Shown: piece after piece, positions 45,838-53,319 of the stretch | Layout: each line of letters begins with the position of its first letter | Numbering within the stretch: the first letter of the stretch is position 1 | Source of the DNA: Bacillota bacterium | GTDB taxonomy: Bacteria; Bacillota; Clostridia; Lachnospirales; Lachnospiraceae | Reading direction: 5' to 3' | Length of the DNA stretch: 64,000 bases | NCBI GenBank assembly: GCA_023421505.1 | Contig: JAEZTJ010000025.1 | Coordinates: 62,001 to 126,000 of the forward strand | Notes under the pieces: generated by a model | Told to the model about the DNA's origin: nothing | What the model saw: the letters and a program-made list of their open reading frames with translations, nothing else | Database searches by the model: none | Translations under genes and position numbers: made by a program

Positions 45838-46722
45838 CTATTTACTGATATATTTATCGTAGGGCGAAGCTTCATTTAAAAATGTAATACCAATAATACC
45901 AGGACCCGTATGTGCTCCTATTGCACATCCAACGTAATTTTCCATGAAGTATTTGCTCTCATAGGATTTAGCAAGCTGCAGCTTCATTGCTTCCATCGTC
46001 TGAACATCATCCCCATGAACAATTCCAATTACTTGCTTGTCAAGCGCGGCTCCCCTCTCACCGACGAGTTCAATCAGTCTTTTTAAGGCTTTCTGCCTGC
46101 CCCTTACCTTCTCAATTGCCTCTAACGCCCCTAAATCATTAACATGAATAATAGGCTTGATATCCAGTAAGCCTCCTGCAATCGCAGAGGTTCTGCTGAG
46201 TCTACCGCCTTTAAACAGATACTCTAGTGTATTAACCGTAAAAATCTGCTCCATATGCTCACAGTGCCATCTGATGCCGTCTATAATTTCCTGCTTAGAT
46301 GCCCCCTTTTGCTGCATTACTAGAGCATAATATGTTACCAGCCCGAAGCCAGTAGAGGCACATTTTGAATCTATTATCGTTAAATCAAATTCCGGATATT
46401 GCTCAATAAGTTCAGTCTTTGCTATATTAGCAGCATTATATGTACCTGCAATTCCTGTGGAGAAGCAAATATAGATAACTTCATCCCCATTCTTTGCATA
46501 TGACAAAAAGTTATCATAAAACATCTGAGAATTAATATGATAAGTCTTAACGTCCTTACCGCTACGAAGTATCTGGTAAAACTCCTTCGGCATAATCGTT
46601 TTTCCATCAAAATAATCCTTCTCCTCTATTACAACCGGCGTTGGAATTACATGCAGGTTAAAGTCATTGATCACCCAATCGGGTATATCAGATGCCGAGT
46701 CAGTTATTATCTTAAGTGTCAT
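45838..46722 (-). CDS. DegV-family fatty-acid-binding protein
   Basis: 294 residues. The start LKIITDSASDIPDWV, the phosphate/carboxylate-contacting CFSTGIAGTYNAA, DSKCASTGFGLVTYYAL and YLFKGGRLSRTSAI are standard DegV motifs. Members bind fatty acids, and in Firmicutes FakB proteins present them to the kinase FakA; whether this one does is unknown, since no fakA is adjacent. The C-terminus GCAIGAHTGPGIIGI closes the ligand site. GGAGGG precedes ATG 46722. Confidence 0.93.
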   Translation of the reverse strand: MTLKIITDSASDIPDWVINDFNLHVIPTPVVIEEKDYFDGKTIMPKEFYQILRSGKDVKTYHINSQMFYDNFLSYAKNGDEVIYICFSTGIAGTYNAANIAKTELIEQYPEFDLTIIDSKCASTGFGLVTYYALVMQQKGASKQEIIDGIRWHCEHMEQIFTVNTLEYLFKGGRLSRTSAIAGGLLDIKPIIHVNDLGALEAIEKVRGRQKALKRLIELVGERGAALDKQVIGIVHGDDVQTMEAMKLQLAKSYESKYFMENYVGCAIGAHTGPGIIGITFLNEASPYDKYISK

Positions 46723-46819
46723 ATAATCCCTCCGTATGTGTTTGTATAAATTTAATTTACTGTGTATGCAATACGTACAGATACTTTATCCCAAAATACT
46801 TTTGGGCATACTAATCGAT

Positions 46820-48745
46820 CTATAACAGTTCCAGTTCTTTCATCCATAGTGCTGCTGAAGCATCACTGGGCATTCTTAGATCTCCCCTTGGTGATACGGA
46901 TACACTCCCTACCTTTGGTCCATCCGGCAGACAGGAACGCTTAAACTGCTGGGTAAAGAATCTGCGGTAGAATACCTTTAACCATTTCAGTATTACTTTA
47001 TCAGAATAATTACCTTCAAAGGCAATCTTTGCGAGGCGGTAAATCCTACTTGGTTCATATCCAAATCTTAGGATATAATAGAGAAAGAAATCATGCAGTT
47101 CATAGGGTCCAACGATATCCTCCGTCTTCTGCGTAATCTCTCCTTTGCTAGGAGGAAGCAGCTCAGGGCTAACAGGGGTATCTAAGATGTCTTTTAGTAC
47201 CTCCTTCAGCCTTTCTTCTTTCGCTGTATCTGCAAAGTAAGATACCAAATAACGTACCAAAGTCTTGGGTACGGAGGAATTTACCCCGTACATTGACATA
47301 TGGTCTCCATTATAGGTAGCCCAGCCAAGTGCTAACTCTGACATATCGCCTGTTCCTACAACGATACCATTATGTTTGCCGGCAAGATCCATTAGTACCT
47401 GTGTCCGTTCTCTGGCCTGGCTATTCTCATAAGTCAGATCGTGTATCTCCCTGTCATGTCCAATATCTTTAAAATGCAGCTCCACTGCTTCCTTGATTGG
47501 TATCTCCATCAAGCTTACACCCAGACATTCTGATAGTGTAACAGCATTCCGATAGGTTCTGTCAGTTGTCCCAAAGCAAGGCATTGTAACTGCTAATATA
47601 CCTTTCTTGTCCAAGCCTAATAGCTCAAAGGCTCTATCTGTTACTAACAGCGCAAGGGTTGAATCTAGTCCTCCGGATATACCAAGAACGGCGCAGGTAG
47701 CTCCAATGTGAGCTAGCCTTTTCTTAAGACCAATTGCCTGTATCCCTATTATATCCTTGCAGCGTTTATCTCTGTCAGCCTTAATAGAAGGTACAAAGGG
47801 TGCCGGATCAATAAATCTTGTTAATTTAATCTCAGGCAAGTCATATCCTTCTTTGTTAAAGGAATAGGGTATAATTTTATAGGGAACAGTATTCTGCCCC
47901 AAATAAGTATGCATTCTTCTACGTTCACTCTTTAATTTACCAAGATCAATTTCACTGAAAATAATACCATTCTCAAATACATTTGTTTCTGTTAGGATAA
48001 TGCCATTTTCAGCAATCAGATTATGGCCGGCAAAAACAACATCTGTCGTAGATTCTCCTTCACCCGCATCACTATATAAGTATCCGCAAACCAGTCGCGC
48101 TGACTGTCCCTTTACTAACTCTCTTCGATATACATCCTTACCGGTCAGCTCATCACTAGCAGAAAGATTAGCTATAATCGTAGCTCCTGCGATACAATGC
48201 TCGATACTGGGTGATTTTGGGATCCATAAGTCCTCGCAAATCTCTACCCCGAGAATAAATTCAGGCATATTAATGCATTGAAATAAAATCCTTGATCCAA
48301 AATAGACCTCTTCTCCCATAAAATTAATCTCTATAGGTTCTAAAATTCCAGAGGTAAAATGTCTTGCCTCATAGAATTCAGTATAATTCGGTATACTGAT
48401 CTTAGGAATCAAACCAAGTATTTTACCATTTTGGATAACAGCTGCCGTATTATATAACTTTCCCTTTACTACATAAGGAAATCCTACTACAACTACAAGC
48501 TCCTTATTCTTTGTAAAATCAGCAATTTTTCTAATACTTCTCATGGCGCCGTTTAGCAGTGTCTCCTGTAAAAACAAATCGCCACAGGTATAGCCGGTTA
48601 CACAAAGCTCAGGAAATACAATCAGCTTACTATCTTGCTGTCCGGCTGCAGTTATCAATTCCATAATTCTTTCCGTATTATAATCACAATCTGCTACCTT
48701 GATCACAGGAGTAGCAGCAGCAACCTTTAGAAATCCATGTTTCAT
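46820..48745 (-). CDS. nadE: Glutamine-dependent NAD+ synthetase
   Basis: 641 residues with two domains. The N-terminal nitrilase-type glutaminase has FPELCVTGYTCGD (catalytic Glu), the Lys segment and VEICEDLWIP (nucleophile Cys). The C-terminal synthetase has the PP-loop GISGGLDSTLAL and GTGDMSELALGW. It amidates deamido-NAD with ammonia channelled from glutamine. I start at ATG 48745 after GAGGAGG; the longer frame to 48760 has no box. Upstream on the same strand lies a structured RNA with its own terminators, which may or may not be part of its leader. Confidence 0.96.
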   Translation of the reverse strand: MKHGFLKVAAATPVIKVADCDYNTERIMELITAAGQQDSKLIVFPELCVTGYTCGDLFLQETLLNGAMRSIRKIADFTKNKELVVVVGFPYVVKGKLYNTAAVIQNGKILGLIPKISIPNYTEFYEARHFTSGILEPIEINFMGEEVYFGSRILFQCINMPEFILGVEICEDLWIPKSPSIEHCIAGATIIANLSASDELTGKDVYRRELVKGQSARLVCGYLYSDAGEGESTTDVVFAGHNLIAENGIILTETNVFENGIIFSEIDLGKLKSERRRMHTYLGQNTVPYKIIPYSFNKEGYDLPEIKLTRFIDPAPFVPSIKADRDKRCKDIIGIQAIGLKKRLAHIGATCAVLGISGGLDSTLALLVTDRAFELLGLDKKGILAVTMPCFGTTDRTYRNAVTLSECLGVSLMEIPIKEAVELHFKDIGHDREIHDLTYENSQARERTQVLMDLAGKHNGIVVGTGDMSELALGWATYNGDHMSMYGVNSSVPKTLVRYLVSYFADTAKEERLKEVLKDILDTPVSPELLPPSKGEITQKTEDIVGPYELHDFFLYYILRFGYEPSRIYRLAKIAFEGNYSDKVILKWLKVFYRRFFTQQFKRSCLPDGPKVGSVSVSPRGDLRMPSDASAALWMKELELL

Positions 48746-48841
48746 TAGATGCCTCCTCATTCGCCTTTATGTAGAAAATCCAAATCTATGTATTTACTGT
48801 TCATTATAGATTTCTGCATATAAAAAAACAAGGATTGAATG

Positions 48842-48868
48842 AAAAAAGAGTTTGCCCTGCAAACTCTT
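48842..48868 (-). terminator. Second terminator downstream of the structured RNA
   Basis: Minus-strand AAGAGTTTGC and GCAAACTCTT form a perfect 10-bp stem with a 3-base loop, followed by six T. Between it and the first terminator is another hairpin, ATACAATAG/CTATTGTAT (48869-48893). Confidence 0.8.
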
Positions 48869-48893
48869 ATACAATAGATCACTTCTATTGTAT

Positions 48894-49110
48894 AAAAAAA
48901 GCGGCACTGGGCCGCCTTCATCATTCGTGATATACCCAAAATGCCGTTTCCTGTATTTTGACTCCTAGCCAAGCTAGGTGGGTAACCGCACATAAGCTTC
49001 TGCCTTCCGCTGCAAACGGCGGCCTGACATCTACTTAAGAATGTAGGAATCCCTTATTATATCATGTAGGTTCAAAATAACAGGATTGTCGCACACCTCA
49101 GGAATTTCCT
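48894..49110 (-). ncRNA. Probable structured non-coding RNA upstream of nadE (6S-like in size; family uncertain)
   Basis: This stretch is clearly richer in G+C than its flanks, has no plausible ORF, and is bounded on the minus strand by good promoters and a terminator (GCGGC-ACTGG-GCCGC at 48901-48915, then seven T). Predicted pairings include CCTAGC-TTG-GCTAGG, CTAC...GTAG, a long-range GGCCGCC with GGCGGCC, and GCCGTTT with AAACGGC. Length would be about 160 nt from the nearer promoter or 215 nt from the farther one. It could be a 6S RNA or a riboswitch/attenuator for nadE; I do not recognise a diagnostic core. Confidence 0.55.
49056..49064 (-). promoter_or_regulatory. Extended -10 promoter element of the structured RNA
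   Basis: Minus-strand TGATATAAT, an extended -10 box. The -35 match is weak. It would start the transcript near 49050. Confidence 0.45.
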
Positions 49111-49117
49111 TAAAATT

Positions 49118-49146
49118 ATTATATCTTATAATTCATTGTTTTTCAA
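49118..49146 (-). promoter_or_regulatory. Upstream promoter of the structured RNA
   Basis: Minus-strand TTGAAA (49141-49146) and consensus TATAAT (49118-49123) with a 17-bp spacer; predicted start near 49110. Confidence 0.7.
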
Positions 49147-49207
49147 GTTTTTTATCACTTATTTGATTGGAAATTACAAGCTAAATTGGTAGTCAAAAAT
49201 CTTTTGT

Positions 49208-50692
49208 CTACTCCTCGATATCCAGATAAGGGAAGGAAAATTTAAATTCCGAACCCTCACCGGGTAATGAACTCACTTCAATTGTCCCATCATGCTTTAA
49301 TGCAATCTGCTTGGCAATTGCTAATCCCAGTCCTGTTCCGCTTGCATTCTGACGCAGATTGGATTTGTAAAATTTCTCGAAAATATGCGTAATATCGGAT
49401 GGCTCAATTCCGACACCTTCATCTTTAATCGATACTTTTATTTTATCCGCCTTTGATAAATTTATGTGCACCGTTTTATTTTCTTCAGAAAATTTTATGG
49501 CATTGTCAAGAATTACCATAAACATCTGCCGTAAACGATCATAATCACCTAATATCATGGAATAGGGACTGTCCTTCTTTACTTCAATCATGATATTCTT
49601 CTTTCTCGCAATTGCACCGGCACTTCGAATAATATCATCAAAAACCTGCTGTAGGTTAACTGGTTCCTTCTCGATAGCAAAATCTGGATTCTGCATTTTT
49701 GATAAGGTTAACAGATCCCCTACCAGACGCTCCATAGATTTACATTCCGAAAGCATACGATTATAGTATTGGTCTATTTTTTCTTCATCTTGTACTACAC
49801 CGTCAGCAAGCGTCTCAGTATATGCCCTGATTACTGTGATCGGTGTTCTGAGTTCATGGGAGACATTTGCAAAAAAATCCAGCTTCATCTGGTCGAGCTT
49901 CTTTCTCTCGATATCATTTTCCAGAAGCTTCTCAGATAGGATATCCACCGTCTTTGCCAAATCTCCTATCTCATCATTACGCTTTATTCCTGTCTTACTT
50001 TGATAATTTCCTGCAGCTAATTCAAGCGCCGTCACTCTCATTCTTGAAATAGGCAAGGATAATTCGGTGGCAAAAATAATCACTATGACAAAGGAAATTC
50101 CCAGTGAAACAACGATACTTATAACAATAAGTGAAAGACTGCTTCTTATAATCTGCGTTCGTTCCTCCACCTGCTGCTTAACAAGAATTGCCCCTACTAT
50201 CTCATTATTCGCTCCTCTAATTGGATATCCAACCGTAATTGTATTTACTTCATATATTTTATCATAGCTTTCCTCATAGTTATTCGGTATATCGAGGAAA
50301 GCATTTTCAATAATGGGTACATATTGTGCATATTCCGGAAGATTTTTTATCTCCTCATAGCTATCCCCTGTTAACATGCTTTCTTCCATTGGAGCTGTTG
50401 CATTAGGATTAGAAAAAGTCCAGATATCCCAATCATTTACATCTTGTAAATCACTTACATAGTTCGCAAAGTCTGCTGTTCTTTTACTTTCGATACAATC
50501 TGATGCCTTACTGCTTACAACTTTCGCCTGCTGATTTAAATCTTCCTTAATATTCTCTATCGTCGATTCCTGAAACTGCCACATGAAGATGAAACCGATT
50601 AATGCTGCCGTAACAATCAGCATTAAGGCATAATTTCGATATAGCTTAAAAAACAGACGGTTATAAATCCGCACCTTATTATCATTAGGCAT
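49208..50692 (-). CDS. Sensor histidine kinase
   Basis: 494 residues. TM1 at about 21-38, an extracytoplasmic sensor of about 145 residues, TM2 at about 187-209 and a HAMP segment (LPISRMRVTALELAAGNYQ) follow in order. The dimerisation domain has the phosphoacceptor in FFANVSHELRTPITVI; the ATPase has DNAIKFSEEN, DEGVGIEPSDI and GTGLGLAIAKQIA. It would phosphorylate the response regulator encoded nine bp upstream. The signal is unknown. AGGGA precedes ATG 50692. Confidence 0.95.
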   Translation of the reverse strand: MPNDNKVRIYNRLFFKLYRNYALMLIVTAALIGFIFMWQFQESTIENIKEDLNQQAKVVSSKASDCIESKRTADFANYVSDLQDVNDWDIWTFSNPNATAPMEESMLTGDSYEEIKNLPEYAQYVPIIENAFLDIPNNYEESYDKIYEVNTITVGYPIRGANNEIVGAILVKQQVEERTQIIRSSLSLIVISIVVSLGISFVIVIIFATELSLPISRMRVTALELAAGNYQSKTGIKRNDEIGDLAKTVDILSEKLLENDIERKKLDQMKLDFFANVSHELRTPITVIRAYTETLADGVVQDEEKIDQYYNRMLSECKSMERLVGDLLTLSKMQNPDFAIEKEPVNLQQVFDDIIRSAGAIARKKNIMIEVKKDSPYSMILGDYDRLRQMFMVILDNAIKFSEENKTVHINLSKADKIKVSIKDEGVGIEPSDITHIFEKFYKSNLRQNASGTGLGLAIAKQIALKHDGTIEVSSLPGEGSEFKFSFPYLDIEE

Positions 50693-50701
50693 ATATAATC
50701 C

Positions 50702-51397
50702 CTACTTTTCTTCGATCTCAAATTTATAGCCAACACCCCAGATTGTCTTAATATTCCAAGAGGAATGTTCTATGGCATCTAATTTGGAGCGTAGACGCTT
50801 GATATGGGAATCTACCGTTCTGCTGTCACCAAAGTAATCAAACCCCCATAGGCTGTCAAGCAAATTGTCTCTGGTAAATACCTTATTCGGATTTGAAGCC
50901 AGTGTCCACATGGTTTCAATTTCTTTCTTGGTAAGAGCGATCTTATGACCGCCTATATGTAAGGTATATTCTTCGAGGTTAATCTCCAGATTGCCGATCG
51001 TAAGCATATTTTCCGAAGAAGCCTCTTTAGAAGCCTTTGTCATTCTTCTTAAGACTGCTCTGACTCTAGCCATCACCTCTCTTGGGCTGAATGGCTTCAC
51101 AATATAGTCATCTGCACCGATATCAAGACCCATGATTTTATCGAAATCTTCACCTCTTGCCGTTATTAAGATTACCGGAACATTGGATTTACTTCTGATC
51201 TTCCTGCAAACCTCATATCCATCTTCCTTTGGCATCATTACATCTAATAATACTACCTCCGGATTATACTGTGAAAATAATTTAAATGCTTCTTCTCCGT
51301 CTCCCGCTACAACAGGTTCAAAGCCTTCCATTCTGGAGTATGTAGATAAAATATCTGTAATATCATGATTATCATCCGCGATTAATATATGCTGCAT
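50702..51397 (-). CDS. OmpR-family response regulator
   Basis: 231 residues. The receiver domain has ADDNHDI, the phosphoacceptor in LLDVMMPKEDGYEV (about residue 52), the Thr/Ser switch in LITARGED and Lys in DDYIVKPFSPREV. The C-terminal winged helix has ALTKKEIETMWTLASNPNKV and RTVDSHIKRLRSKLD. It is the first gene of the pair. Targets may include the divergent Big2 gene at 51764, but no direct repeats were found to support that. Confidence 0.96.
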   Translation of the reverse strand: MQHILIADDNHDITDILSTYSRMEGFEPVVAGDGEEAFKLFSQYNPEVVLLDVMMPKEDGYEVCRKIRSKSNVPVILITARGEDFDKIMGLDIGADDYIVKPFSPREVMARVRAVLRRMTKASKEASSENMLTIGNLEINLEEYTLHIGGHKIALTKKEIETMWTLASNPNKVFTRDNLLDSLWGFDYFGDSRTVDSHIKRLRSKLDAIEHSSWNIKTIWGVGYKFEIEEK

Positions 51398-51454
51398 AGC
51401 TTATCTCCCTTCATACTTCTTTTCCCGTTTATCTTTAGCGCAAACTATAATGCT

Positions 51455-51484
51455 ATTATATATGATACAACGGGCTGAAAACAA
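51455..51484 (-). promoter_or_regulatory. Probable promoter of the two-component operon
   Basis: Minus-strand TTGTTT (51479-51484) and TATAAT (51455-51460) with an 18-bp spacer, about 58 bp before the response regulator start. I see nothing else definite in the intergenic region 51398-51763. Confidence 0.5.
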
Positions 51485-51763
51485 GTAGTAAAACTTATCA
51501 ATAATTTAATTACATAAATTTAACCAAATAGAAGTACTTTACCGCTTACCTGTTTCAAGCAAATCCTTAGTAGCTCCCTGCAAAAATCGGATTCCATAAA
51601 TCATTACTAAGCAAATTTACAATAAAAATGTGCTGGAATATATTAATTATTTATTATATAAATTTTTACATTATGACACTTTTCTGACAAAAACAAAAGG
51701 TATTATTGAATTAGAATAAATAGGATGTGACACAAGGAATTTCCAAACTCCGGAGGAATAGCC

Positions 51764-52576
51764 ATGAAAAAGAATTTTTTTGGTAAATGCTTTATTACGC
51801 TTGGCTTACTTCTTTTTTTCACTGTACTGATACCGTTTATACCCTTTCGTACAGCTACCGTTAAAGCTTCTGAAATCGGAAAAGAGAAGAGCGAGGCCTC
51901 AAGGCTTAACTTAACAAGCGTTATCTTAGCAAAGGGCAAGTCAATTGCATTAAAAACCTATAATGTAGGTAATAATGCAAAAATCAGTTTTAAATCCGAC
52001 GATCAGGAAATTGCTTCTGTTAGTGATAGCGGTTTTATTACAGCAAATAAAGTTGGTAGTACCGTTATCACGGTAATCATTAAAGATGGAGCTAATCCCA
52101 CAAGCTTAACCTGTGACGTTACTGTAGGTCCTTCCGCGATCAGTGTGAAATGGACGCAGTCAAGAATTATCATAGGAATTGAAGATACTTATTCCCTAAA
52201 CGTAATCTTAAAGCCAAGTAACACAGCGGAGGACGCGGTTTTTGAAAGCGAGAATACTTCCATAGTTACAGTCAGTCCGGGAGGGCGTATTACTGCTAAG
52301 GCTTACGGACTCACCAAAGTGAATGCTTATATAGATGCCACGGAAGCCGACGGTTCAAAGAAACGTGATACCTGTATTGTGATTGTAACCACCAAGGATA
52401 GCGTATCAAAATTAGAAGATTATTATAAAACTTCTTCTGAACTTGGTAAAATATCACAAAGCGATTTAGATAATGCTTTAAGTAAATTCTTCAATGAAAA
52501 TTTTGATCCAAAAAAACCTGACTCCTTAGATAGCAGTCTTGACAAATTTTTAAAGGAAACCTTTAATTTAAAGTAA
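51764..52576 (+). CDS. Secreted protein with two bacterial Ig-like (Big2) domains
   Basis: 270 residues. A Sec signal peptide (MKKNFFGKCFITLGLLLFF...) probably ends near the VKASE site (about residue 35). Two Big2 repeats follow (about 45-122 and 128-205), each with ISFKSDDQEIASVSDSGFIT-like and VFESENTSIVTVSPGGRIT-like cores. The last 60 residues are acidic/polar (DNALSKFFNENFDPKKPDSL). There is no LPXTG or membrane anchor, so it is released or bound loosely. Big2 proteins are often cell-surface or adhesion modules; no specific role can be given. It diverges from the two-component operon. Confidence 0.85.
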   Translation: MKKNFFGKCFITLGLLLFFTVLIPFIPFRTATVKASEIGKEKSEASRLNLTSVILAKGKSIALKTYNVGNNAKISFKSDDQEIASVSDSGFITANKVGSTVITVIIKDGANPTSLTCDVTVGPSAISVKWTQSRIIIGIEDTYSLNVILKPSNTAEDAVFESENTSIVTVSPGGRITAKAYGLTKVNAYIDATEADGSKKRDTCIVIVTTKDSVSKLEDYYKTSSELGKISQSDLDNALSKFFNENFDPKKPDSLDSSLDKFLKETFNLK

Positions 52577-52609
52577 CTATTATGTATATGCATCAGGATT
52601 TAATTTTAC

Positions 52610-52650
52610 AAACAATAAAACACGCGTATAAGTAGCGTGTTTTATTGTTT
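52610..52650 (+). terminator. Terminator of the Big2 gene
   Basis: Perfect 16-bp arms AAACAATAAAACACGC (52610-52625) and GCGTGTTTTATTGTTT (52635-52650). Confidence 0.85.
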
Positions 52651-52719
52651 ATTAAAGGATAATGACGTAAGCTATAATACTACAAATACAACTACCCAAA
52701 AGAAAGGCAGGCTTAAACT

Positions 52720-53088
52720 ATGTATTTTAAATTTGCACATAATAATTATAATGTATACAACTTGGAGAAGTCTCTGGCATTTTATAAAGAAGCCCTGGGG
52801 TTAGCAGAAATAAGACGTAGCACACCGGATTCCGGAGATTTTATTATTGTATTTCTTGGTGATGGAAGCTCTGAGCATTTACTTGAGCTGACCTGGTTAA
52901 GGGATTGGGAACGACCTTACAATCTGGGAGATAACGAAATTCATCTTGCGTTTAAAACTGATGACTATCATGCTGCTTACCAAAAGCATAAGGAAATGAA
53001 CTGCATCTGTTACGAGAACCCGGGGATGGGAATCTATTTTATCAGTGATCCTGATGGATATTGGATTGAGATTATTCCTTCAAAATAA
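52720..53088 (+). CDS. Glyoxalase I-like VOC protein
   Basis: 122 residues, two beta-alpha-beta-beta-beta modules. FAHNNYNVYNLEKSLAFYKEALGL, read as the N-terminal module with the first metal His (H6), LLELTWLRDWERPYNLGDNE, HLAFKT and YFISDPDGYWIEIIP give the usual four metal ligands (His, Glu, His, Glu) of lactoylglutathione-lyase-type enzymes. The FISDPDGYWIEI ending is typical. Box GAAAGGCAGG precedes ATG 52720. Methylglyoxal detoxification is likely, but the thiol cofactor is unknown in such organisms. Confidence 0.85.
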   Translation: MYFKFAHNNYNVYNLEKSLAFYKEALGLAEIRRSTPDSGDFIIVFLGDGSSEHLLELTWLRDWERPYNLGDNEIHLAFKTDDYHAAYQKHKEMNCICYENPGMGIYFISDPDGYWIEIIPSK

Positions 53089-53134
53089 AGCTTTGATAGA
53101 TTGAAGTATCTCTTTAACTTATGTATTTCTATGC

Positions 53135-53178
53135 AAAAATAGACTTTATGCTTTTTATAAGGCATAAAGTCTATTTTT
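53135..53178. terminator. Terminator downstream of the glyoxalase-like gene
   Basis: Perfect 17-bp arms AAAAATAGACTTTATGC and GCATAAAGTCTATTTTT with a 10-base loop; T-rich on both strands. Confidence 0.85.
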
Positions 53179-53221
53179 CTATAAATAGAGTAAATTGTTG
53201 AAAAGAACAATTCACTCCTAG

Positions 53222-53270
53222 AAGTTTGTGCCTGCGTAATCCTCGGCACAAACTTATTCAAAGGGTAGGC
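53222..53270. repeat. Palindromic repeat family 2, copy at 53.2 kb (minus orientation)
   Basis: AAGTTTGTGCC (53222-53232) and GGCACAAACTT (53245-53255) are perfect 11-bp arms. Flanking ATTCAAAGGGTAGGC (53256-53270) is the reverse complement of the CCTACCCTTTGAAT side seen near 11177 and 23194. Confidence 0.65.
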
Positions 53271-53319
53271 ATTTATGTTAGTATAATAAAAGACTTAATA
53301 ATATCTTCTTTTATATAAA

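Noticed and set aside
48757..48993. 78-codon minus-strand ORF over the structured RNA
   Set aside because: It runs through two terminators and the hairpins, with no ribosome binding site; RNA structure is the better explanation.
48970..49010. T-box-like GGTGGGTAACCGC and SRP-like GCTAGGTGGG on the plus strand
   Set aside because: The T-box core is interrupted, no plus-strand gene follows, and the promoters and terminators lie on the minus strand.
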